From NCBI GenBank assembly GCA_964398865.1, contig CAYNOO010000012.1:1-19388 (forward strand): DNA of 19,388 bases. Direction: 5' to 3'. Under the pieces are notes generated by a model. That model searched no databases, was not told where the DNA came from, and saw only the letters and a program-made list of their open reading frames with translations. The first letter of the stretch is position 1. Each line of letters starts with the position of its first letter. The translations under genes were made by a program, and so were the position numbers. This DNA is from Phycocordibacter sp964398865. GTDB lineage: Bacteria > Patescibacteriota > Minisyncoccia > Phycocordibacterales > Phycocordibacteraceae. This document shows, in pieces, positions 14,060-19,388 of this stretch.

Positions 14060-15007
14060 TCAACCATAACGAACAATTAACTCGACGACGAAACCTAGGA
14101 GTGCAATAAAGAAAGCGAGCGTCATATACTCTTGCATCCGATAGAAACGCATCTTCACAGCAACTGACTCTATACATGCTACTAAAAACGCCGCGAGAAG
14201 AATCTTGCCGATGAACCATAGTAGCCCTGTGGCAAGTCCCCCAAGCGTAATCGGTGCCGCTGTTACGCCGAACGGAACGAGAACGCCAATGGCTATCGCA
14301 GAAAACGCAGTTAGTTTTATTGCCGATGCATACTCAATCATGGCGAGATAGGTTCCTGAATATTCTAAGATCATTGCTTCGTGCACCATCGTGAGCTCAA
14401 GATGCGTCGCGGGGTTATCCACCGGATACCGCGCATTCTCGGCAAGTAGGACGAAGAAAAATCCCGCGAGTGCCACCAACACTGGAGGAACGACGACAAT
14501 CCAAGGAAACGAGGCGAAGTGTGCAATTATCCCCCCAAGAGTCCATGCGCCTGCGGCAAGAGCAAACGTCGCGAGCGATACATAGAGGGCGGGTTCTACC
14601 AAGGCAGCCAAAGTCATCTCGCGACTCGAACCCATGTTGCCAAACGTGCTTCCGGTGTCCATACCACCAAAGACGAGAAACACCGAGCCGAGCGCTGCTA
14701 CCGAGCCGAAAAGAAAAATATTATCCATGCCACCAGGAACGACACCGAACCAGAGCACGGGCACAACACAAGCGAGAAAGAGTGCGCTTCCCAAAACTAC
14801 AAACGGCACAGTGCGAAACACCCACGAACTGTTCTTAGTAATCGTCATGTCCTTGCGCAAGAGCGAGAGCAGCGAGATATATGGCAGAAATGGAGAGGGA
14901 CCGCGGCGATTCTGAAAACGGGCTTTGAGGGTGCGGATCATACCAACCAAAAATGGTGCGGAGACGAGCACGACGAGAAATTGAATTGTGGCGAGTAGGT
15001 ACGTCAT
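14060..15007 (-). CDS. hyfC: HyfC/NuoH-like membrane anchor subunit
   Basis: From the ATG at 15007 the protein is 315 aa, the same size as E. coli HyfC; this ATG overlaps the hyfB stop as ATGA, which implies coupled translation. The frame extending to 15040 would add 11 residues inside hyfB. Conserved family blocks are FQNRRGPSPFLPY after TM1, GGMDTGSTFGNMGSSREMT, LVEPALYVS, and ENARYPVDNPATHLELTMVHEAM. These charged loops and helices form the E-channel and the contact with the small and large subunits in complex I and group 4 hydrogenases. They are intact here, so docking of the peripheral arm is probably preserved although that arm has no cofactors. Confidence 0.92.
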   Translation of the reverse strand: MTYLLATIQFLVVLVSAPFLVGMIRTLKARFQNRRGPSPFLPYISLLSLLRKDMTITKNSSWVFRTVPFVVLGSALFLACVVPVLWFGVVPGGMDNIFLFGSVAALGSVFLVFGGMDTGSTFGNMGSSREMTLAALVEPALYVSLATFALAAGAWTLGGIIAHFASFPWIVVVPPVLVALAGFFFVLLAENARYPVDNPATHLELTMVHEAMILEYSGTYLAMIEYASAIKLTAFSAIAIGVLVPFGVTAAPITLGGLATGLLWFIGKILLAAFLVACIESVAVKMRFYRMQEYMTLAFFIALLGFVVELIVRYG

Positions 15008-17001
15008 AGCATAGTGGTAAGCGTGAGCACGAGCGCGCAAATAACGAACAGAAGATACATTTGGATAACGCCATTTTGGAGTTTCTTGATTACGTGCGAG
15101 ACGGCAACGACGCCAATTCCTATAGGGCGGTACAACCAGTATTCAAAAAATGAAGTCAAACTCCAAACAAGGCGCCGGCGTACAATCCATGGATTACCTG
15201 CCGACACAGGTAGAGCGACAAGCTCTTTCTCTGACATTAAAATTGACTTGAAGAAAAATCTGATTGGCGACGAAAAACCTGTCGCCGTATATTGCATCCG
15301 AGCGGTAAGAGGCTGACCGCAGTCCCATGTGTCCGTGATGCGCACAGCGTTCCGGTTAGTCAGGAACCAGCGGGATATGAGGAGCAGCACCGCGATGACA
15401 AACACACTTGAAAGCAGTAGCCACGCATTCATTGAAACGCCGCCTACGATTGTAGTGTTTGCAAAGATCAACGCGACTCCGGATAAAGCACCAGGAGCGC
15501 TAAGCATGGGAAACAAAAATAACCCGACGGCGACCGAGAGAAGCACGCACAGGAGAGGTGGGAGAGAAAGCAGGAGCGGAAGCGGCTGTGCATTTTCCGC
15601 ATGAACAGTGCGTGCACGCCCAAGAAAGATTGCACTGAACATTCTCACGTACCCGAATATTGAAAGCCCCCCAACTAAAGCAAGGACGGCGAGCATTAAC
15701 GCAAAACTTCCTCCCGAAAAAGCGGACACAGCCATTCCGCTCGCGAGTGTTTGAAAATAAACCCACTCACCAAAAAAAGTTCCAAAAGGAGGTAAGGCGG
15801 CGGCGGCAAGGGAAAGTGCGAGAAAGATTCCCGCAAAGAGAGGCCAGCGACCTGCAAGCCCACCTAAATCATCGAGGTTTCTCGTATGTGTGTTTGAAGC
15901 AACAACACCGACAGCCATAAAAAGACCGGACTTGAAAAGAAAATGATTAATAACATGAAGCGCGATAAAGAGCGCGATGGAGGGAGCCAGCGCGGAGACG
16001 GCGGCATCCATAGACCCTTCTGCTATCAGATAGAGACCAAGCGCAGAAAAGACAAGACCCATATTTTCAATACTGCTCCAGGCAAGAACGCGTTTTGCGT
16101 CATTTTCAACGACCGCCCGGAGCGCGCCTAAAAATGCCGAGAGGAGACCCACCCCTATAACAAGCAATGCCAAATAAAAAGGTACGAATGGAAACAGCGC
16201 CACTGCTTGTATGAAACCGAAAAGCGCTACCTTGAGCATAACCCCCGAAAGGAGCGCGGAGCTGCCGCTCGGCGCTTGCGGGTGCGCGTAAGGCAACCAT
16301 TGGTGCAATGGTACTAAACCCGCTTTCGAACCGAACCCCGCAAAAAGAAGGGCAAACGCGGATGCCAGCGCGAGTGGCTGCATACTCGCAGCGCCAAACG
16401 CAATATCGCTCCACGAGGCGAAAAGACTGCCGTTTGCAAGAATAAGAAAGCCTGAGGCAATGCACGCAAAACCGATATGGGTCATTACTAGGTAGAGCCA
16501 TCCTGCGCTCAAGGACTCGTCGCTCCTGTCTGCAATGACCAAAAAATATGCCGCGACCGACATGAGCTCCCAGAAAAACAAAAAAGTGAAAAGAGAGGGT
16601 GACATAACCGTTGCCTGCATCCCTACAATAAAAAAAGCTGAGGAAATATTTAGCCACGACACTGCATACACTGCCTTATAGGGAGGCAGACTTTGAATAG
16701 CGTAGAGAGAGGTCAAAAAAGTTCCCCCGTACACCAACATGAGAAAAAACACTTGCATCGAACTGAGGGCGATGCTCATTAGTCCAAAGAATCTAAAACT
16801 CAGAGGCACACCCTCTCCAACCCCTAAAAGAGTGAAGAAACATGCGCCAGCAATCAAGCCGGAAAGACCTGAAAGAACAAATATCAATTGTACGACTGTG
16901 TTATTCCAAGAAAAACGACGTGTCGCAAGAGAAAGAACTGCACCCACAAGCGGAAGTACGAGTGCTATAGCAAAAAGACATTCAATAATGAAGACGGGCA
17001 T
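15004..17001 (-). CDS. hyfB: HyfB-like antiporter subunit (NuoL family)
   Basis: The 665-aa protein matches the length of HyfB and the HyfB-type NuoL-like subunits, with about 14 core helices plus a C-terminal extension. Ion-path residues are all present: E145 in TM5 (FFWELMSVAAYF), K226 and H233 in GFGSKAGLVPLHQWLPYAH, and K257 in TM8 (SGVMLKVALFG). K303 lies in NDAKRVLAWSS, H353 and K357 in INHFLFKSGLF, and E412 in the TM12 segment PPFGTFFGEW. The C-terminal motif WDCGQPLTARMQYTATGFS is typical of the hydrogenase branch and separates it from true complex-I NuoL. It begins 8 nt after hyfI and ends overlapping hyfC by 4 nt. It is probably the largest ion-translocating unit of the complex. Confidence 0.94.
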   Translation of the reverse strand: MPVFIIECLFAIALVLPLVGAVLSLATRRFSWNNTVVQLIFVLSGLSGLIAGACFFTLLGVGEGVPLSFRFFGLMSIALSSMQVFFLMLVYGGTFLTSLYAIQSLPPYKAVYAVSWLNISSAFFIVGMQATVMSPSLFTFLFFWELMSVAAYFLVIADRSDESLSAGWLYLVMTHIGFACIASGFLILANGSLFASWSDIAFGAASMQPLALASAFALLFAGFGSKAGLVPLHQWLPYAHPQAPSGSSALLSGVMLKVALFGFIQAVALFPFVPFYLALLVIGVGLLSAFLGALRAVVENDAKRVLAWSSIENMGLVFSALGLYLIAEGSMDAAVSALAPSIALFIALHVINHFLFKSGLFMAVGVVASNTHTRNLDDLGGLAGRWPLFAGIFLALSLAAAALPPFGTFFGEWVYFQTLASGMAVSAFSGGSFALMLAVLALVGGLSIFGYVRMFSAIFLGRARTVHAENAQPLPLLLSLPPLLCVLLSVAVGLFLFPMLSAPGALSGVALIFANTTIVGGVSMNAWLLLSSVFVIAVLLLISRWFLTNRNAVRITDTWDCGQPLTARMQYTATGFSSPIRFFFKSILMSEKELVALPVSAGNPWIVRRRLVWSLTSFFEYWLYRPIGIGVVAVSHVIKKLQNGVIQMYLLFVICALVLTLTTML

Positions 17002-17009
17002 ATGCTAGG

Positions 17010-17525
17010 TTACTTGCGAATAGCGGAGACGATTCCAAGTAATCCTTTCAAAATATCTTCTGGCGATGGCGGATCACCAGGAATTCGCGCATCAACAGGA
17101 ATGACATTCTCTACCGCACCTACAACAGAATAAGAGTCTTCCCAAATTCCGCCTGTACACGCTCCATCCCCAAGCGCGATGACTATTTTCGGTTCAGGCA
17201 TCATGTCATATGCGGTCTTCAGTGCATGTTCCATATTTCGCGTTACCGGACCCGATACCGTGAGCACATCGGCATGTCGGGGAGATGCTACGAACGAGAT
17301 GCCAAAACGCTCAATGTCGTAATAGGCGTTCCCGAGCGCCGTCATCTCATATTCCTCTCCATTGGTGGAGCCGGCATCCACGTGCCTAATGCGCAAGGAT
17401 TTGCCACCGTAGAGCGTTTGAAGCATCTTTTTGAGGTTCTCCCCTATCGCGTCAATACCTCTGAAAGTAGGTGCGGGTTCGGTTATTGTTCCCGTGGCAA
17501 TTATTTTTGAAAGAAGCCTTAACAT
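17010..17525 (-). CDS. hyfI: HyfI/NuoB-like small subunit lacking all Fe-S ligands
   Basis: The 171-aa protein aligns over its length with HycG/HyfI/NuoB-type small subunits. These normally hold the [4Fe-4S] cluster next to the active site. The shared frame is clear: SLRIRHVD, YYDIERFGISFVASPRHADVLTVSGPVTRNM, EPKIVIALG and GIWEDSYSVVGAV..IPVDARIPG (given in pieces). Every ligand is replaced. CGGCNGC reads AGSTNGE (A51, T54, E57), the cysteine of GACG is G121, and IPGCPP reads IPGDPP (D151). C123 is the only Cys in the whole protein, shifted from the ligand position. A [4Fe-4S] cluster cannot be bound. It is the first gene of the operon; the ATG at 17525 is 18 nt after the -10 box. Confidence 0.92.
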   Translation of the reverse strand: MLRLLSKIIATGTITEPAPTFRGIDAIGENLKKMLQTLYGGKSLRIRHVDAGSTNGEEYEMTALGNAYYDIERFGISFVASPRHADVLTVSGPVTRNMEHALKTAYDMMPEPKIVIALGDGACTGGIWEDSYSVVGAVENVIPVDARIPGDPPSPEDILKGLLGIVSAIRK

Positions 17526-17543
17526 ATTGTGGAAATGTGGCTT

Positions 17544-17572
17544 ACTATATTCCTCTTTACTTTGGATGTCCA
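17544..17572 (-). promoter_or_regulatory. Promoter of the hyf-like operon
   Basis: On the - strand TGGACA (17567-17572) and TATAGT (17544-17549) are 17 nt apart, each one base off consensus. The predicted leader is about 12 nt. The spacer and -10 lie within the left arm of the inverted repeat 17546-17653. Confidence 0.7.
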
Positions 17573-17653
17573 GAAAGAAACAGGGAACGCAATTTTAAAT
17601 TATGTGCCCAACGGGGAATAAATCATTTGCTTATCCAAATAAAGAGGAGTATA
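17546..17653. repeat. Inverted repeat carrying both divergent promoters
   Basis: Left arm 17546-17567 (on the - strand ATCCAAAGTAAAGAGGAATA followed by TA) and right arm 17633-17653 (ATCCAAATAAAGAGGAGTATA) match at 20 of 22 positions: one G is extra and one A/G differs. Each arm spans the spacer and the start of the -10 box of one of two face-to-face promoters, at the same place relative to each box. The 65 bp between them is AT-rich. Confidence 0.8.
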
Positions 17654-17655
17654 AC
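17627..17655 (+). promoter_or_regulatory. Promoter of the carbonic-anhydrase-like gene
   Basis: TTGCTT (17627-17632) and TATAAC (17650-17655) are 17 nt apart. The leader to the ATG at 17691 is about 29 nt, A-rich and without a Shine-Dalgarno sequence. The spacer lies in the right arm of the inverted repeat. Confidence 0.65.
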
Positions 17656-17690
17656 TCTACGAAAATAACAAGAAAAAAATATTCACCAAT

Positions 17691-18455
17691 ATGGCTAGGT
17701 ATGAAGGGGGTCCACGAGACCCTATGAATTTTGAGGAGGCGGAACATTACGTTCGCAAACATGCCGAACTAGTGCCTGTTCCGAAAGTAATCGAGCCAGA
17801 TCACGTCCACTGCATTGACAGCCGGCGATCGCATAAGGGAATCGGATATCCAGGAGGCATGTTGGGTGTTGCAACAACTCTTTTCTCAGGAGTAGACGAG
17901 CGAGCACATGAAAAAGTTGGCGGATTTACTGGATTCGTTAGATCTCTTGAAGGGCTCTTTGGTGGCATGAGCGCTCATACCGACGACGAGCACGAACACC
18001 ATGACTGTGGCTCGAGGGGGTGCGGGCACATGCAGTCTCTTATGAATAACCATGAAGCATACGGATTCAGACCCGAACATGCTGAAGAACTCCGCACCTA
18101 TTCAAGAGATTTGAAAACACGCTGGAAAAAAGGTGCGCCAGGTTTCAATATCTTTAACTATGGAGGGAAACAAAATCCGCGCGCAGTCATGCATGTAGAG
18201 GACCCCGGACATGAACACTATATATCCCTCACTCCAAACGATGGAGAACACCAAGTCTTTGTGCATAATAAAGGTGCGAACCATCACCTATTGGGAAACG
18301 CGATGCATTTTATTTCAGAAACATTCGGCGATATATTCAAACGCCACCCAACAGAAGTATATGACGAGCATCTGACGTTGACGGTAGATAGGTTGGCTCC
18401 CGATCTTCCGCACTACACCGTTCTGCACGATGAGGACGGGATACGAGTGACCTAA
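17691..18455 (+). CDS. Putative zeta-class (Cd/Zn) carbonic-anhydrase-like protein
   Basis: The 254-aa protein is soluble, with no signal peptide or membrane segment, and is rich in His. C41-I-D43-S-R45 resembles the Cys-x-Asp-x-Arg metal site of beta and zeta carbonic anhydrases, followed by YPGGMLG. A second metal cluster, HTDDEHEHHDCGSRGCGH (96-113), offers H96 and C106. From memory, the diatom enzyme CDCA1 uses Cys263, His315 and Cys325, spacings of 52 and 10; here they are 55 and exactly 10. The enzyme would interconvert CO2 and bicarbonate. The C-terminal half (NYGGKQNPRAVMHV, EVYDEHLTLTVDRL) I cannot assign. It is transcribed divergently from the redox-free hyf-like operon through a mirrored promoter, which suggests joint function. 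Alternatives are another Cys/His metalloprotein or a metal sensor. Confidence 0.62.
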   Translation: MARYEGGPRDPMNFEEAEHYVRKHAELVPVPKVIEPDHVHCIDSRRSHKGIGYPGGMLGVATTLFSGVDERAHEKVGGFTGFVRSLEGLFGGMSAHTDDEHEHHDCGSRGCGHMQSLMNNHEAYGFRPEHAEELRTYSRDLKTRWKKGAPGFNIFNYGGKQNPRAVMHVEDPGHEHYISLTPNDGEHQVFVHNKGANHHLLGNAMHFISETFGDIFKRHPTEVYDEHLTLTVDRLAPDLPHYTVLHDEDGIRVT

Positions 18456-18516
18456 TCTTATGTGCGCGGGAAAAGCACGAGAGATTCCACACTATATAAA
18501 AATGTCTAAAAACTGC

Positions 18517-18545
18517 TTGTAAGGGCGACTATTCCAGGCTACAAT
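18517..18545 (+). promoter_or_regulatory. Promoter of infC
   Basis: TTGTAA (18517-18522) and TACAAT (18540-18545) are 17 nt apart. Transcription would begin about 8 nt before the TTG start, leaving no room for a long autoregulatory leader. Confidence 0.55.
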
Positions 18546-18559
18546 TCCCTTATAAAACC

Positions 18560-19096
18560 TTGGCTATTCTAAAAACACGAATCAACGCGCAGATACGCGC
18601 ACCCGAACTTCGGGTCATCGGTCCAAATGGCGAAAACGTCGGTGTCATCACCCTCGCTGAAGCTCTTGCGCAGGCAAAGGCTGTGGAATTGGACTTGATA
18701 GAGGTTTCGCCGAACGCTACCCCGCCGGTTGCGAAAATAATGGATTATGGTAAATTTCAATACGAGCAGCAGAAAAAAGACCGGGAAATAAGGGCTAAAT
18801 CGCACATTACAGAGACAAAGGCAGTCCAGGTGGAAGTAGGCACCGGAGAGAACGATCTTCTCCGCAAAGCCCGCCAAGCCGCTGGCTGGCTCAAAGAAGG
18901 GCATCGGGTACGCGTAGAGCTGTTCCTCAAAGGACGCTACAAGTACATGGATCCTGCCTTCCTCAAAGAAAGACTGAAGCGCTTCGTGCTCCTGGTTCCG
19001 GAGGAATACCGTATCGCTGAAGACATTCAGAAGGGTCCCAAGGGATTCAACATGATTATCGAGAAAGCAGGCAAGCAGAAACCTGCAGCAAAATAA
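18560..19096 (+). CDS. infC: Translation initiation factor IF-3
   Basis: The 178-aa product is a full-length IF-3, which keeps 30S subunits free and checks the start codon. The N-terminal domain opens with TRINAQIRAPELRVIG and contains IEVSPNATPPVAKIMDYGKF (positions about 48-67). The linker is Lys-rich, and the C-terminal domain has EVGTGENDLLRKARQA and VRVELFLKGR. The only good start in frame is TTG at 18560, giving MAILKTRINA; rare start codons (AUU in E. coli) are a known feature of infC and allow IF-3 to repress its own translation. ATT at 18566 is an alternative start. No Shine-Dalgarno sequence is present. rpmI begins 4 nt after the stop. Confidence 0.96.
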   Translation: MAILKTRINAQIRAPELRVIGPNGENVGVITLAEALAQAKAVELDLIEVSPNATPPVAKIMDYGKFQYEQQKKDREIRAKSHITETKAVQVEVGTGENDLLRKARQAAGWLKEGHRVRVELFLKGRYKYMDPAFLKERLKRFVLLVPEEYRIAEDIQKGPKGFNMIIEKAGKQKPAAK

Positions 19097-19100
19097 CAAT

Positions 19101-19292
19101 ATGAAAACGAATAAGTCATACACAAAGCGCCTTCGCGTAACCCGAAACGGCAAGATTGTCGCGCGCAAAGGCGGGCAGGATCATTTCAATTCCCGCGATA
19201 GCCGAAAGACTCGTACCATAAAAGCTCGAGCAAAGTTGGTGGCAATGAGCCCAAGCGTGCGCGCACGCTTCCTTCCGGGAAACGGCAAGTAA
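19101..19292 (+). CDS. rpmI: 50S ribosomal protein bL35
   Basis: The 63-aa protein has the bL35 pattern: MKTNKSYTKRLRVTRNGKIV at the start, then GGQDHFNSRDSRKTRTIKARA and a C-terminus VRARFLPGNGK. It is very basic and of normal length. It follows infC after 4 nt and precedes rplT by 43 nt, the conserved infC-rpmI-rplT order. Confidence 0.95.
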   Translation: MKTNKSYTKRLRVTRNGKIVARKGGQDHFNSRDSRKTRTIKARAKLVAMSPSVRARFLPGNGK

Positions 19293-19335
19293 AGAATTTA
19301 CAAACTGACACCTATAACCTGCTATCTAATTTCAT

Positions 19336-19388
19336 ATGTCTAGAGTAAAAGGAGGACCGAAAGCGATGAAGCGCCGTCGCAATATATT
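19336..19388 (+). CDS. rplT: 50S ribosomal protein bL20 (5' part)
   Basis: The first 17 codons read MSRVKGGPKAMKRRRNI and run off the window. The RVK start, the basic stretch and the place after rpmI identify bL20, although GGPKAMKRRRNI differs from the usual VTARRRHKKIL. A -10-like TCTAAT (19325-19330) lies 5 nt before the ATG, so a separate leaderless start is possible in addition to read-through from infC. Confidence 0.85.
   Translation, partial: MSRVKGGPKAMKRRRNI

Noticed and set aside
14470..14998. Overlapping 122-aa and 159-aa frames on the + strand
   Set aside because: Antisense shadows of the HyfC-like gene, rich in Arg, Thr and His, with no domain or start signal.
15008..15040. Upstream start for the HyfC-like gene
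   Set aside because: The ATGA overlap with hyfB at 15007-15004 and the family length (315 aa) favour the internal ATG.
15476..15560. Cys-containing WDCG motif of the HyfB-like subunit as a redox site (motif itself lies near 15310-15330)
   Set aside because: It is a usual C-terminal motif of HyfB-type membrane subunits and a single cysteine; no cluster or disulfide partner is visible.
10387..17525. A functional [NiFe] hydrogenase-4 or formate hydrogenlyase
   Set aside because: All NiFe and [4Fe-4S] ligands are missing and there are no ferredoxin subunits or maturation genes; checked directly on the reverse-complement codons.
18569..19168. 199-aa frame on the - strand
   Set aside because: Antisense to infC and rpmI, both certain genes; no promoter or motif.
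1..19388. CRISPR array, prophage or integrase
   Set aside because: No regularly spaced direct repeats, cas genes, phage genes or recombinase were seen.

Overview
This window looks like a chromosome segment of a Patescibacteria (Candidate Phyla Radiation) bacterium, probably of the Parcubacteria/Paceibacteria side. The signs are an exported peptidoglycan-binding protein of the type common there, almost no Shine-Dalgarno sequences, several probably leaderless genes, compact operons with 1-10 nt gaps or short overlaps, and TGA used as a stop codon (so not genetic code 25). The placement is inference; no rRNA gene is present to settle it.

Layout. 1-1210: tail of an unknown gene ending in a 48-bp palindrome, then a cation diffusion facilitator. 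1210-1639: a 184-bp MITE-like element inserted exactly in the stop codon of that transporter, then a tiny basic peptide gene with its own promoter and a strong bidirectional terminator. 1640-6853: exported peptidoglycan-binding protein (-), recG (+), a four-helix membrane protein (+), a TspO-family protein (+) and an L,D-transpeptidase (-). 6994-10244: a protein quality-control block: tRNA-Ile with a rare UAU anticodon (-), a 69-aa protein (-), ftsH (-), and divergently smpB and tmRNA (+). tmRNA tags stalled products and FtsH is a natural candidate for degrading them.

10387-17525 (-): a six-gene operon hyfI-B-C-E-F-G encoding a hydrogenase-4/complex-I-like membrane complex. The two soluble core subunits have lost every cysteine needed for cofactors: all four NiFe ligands in the large subunit and all N2-type [4Fe-4S] ligands in the small subunit. 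No ferredoxin-type subunit or maturation gene is present. The membrane subunits nevertheless keep the acidic and lysine residues of the ion channels. It therefore reads as an intact but redox-free ion-translocating complex.

17691-18455 (+): divergent from this operon is a protein whose C-D-R, H and C spacing resembles zeta-class (cadmium/zinc) carbonic anhydrase. The two transcription units face each other across a 165-bp spacer in which both core promoters are embedded in the two arms of a 21/22-nt inverted repeat, suggesting shared control. The most attractive hypothesis is a carbonic-anhydrase-linked, ion-gradient-coupled complex for inorganic carbon or pH handling, comparable in logic to DabAB or the cyanobacterial NDH-1 CO2-uptake complexes. 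That function is inference.

18560-19388 (+): infC, rpmI and the start of rplT, the conserved translation cluster.
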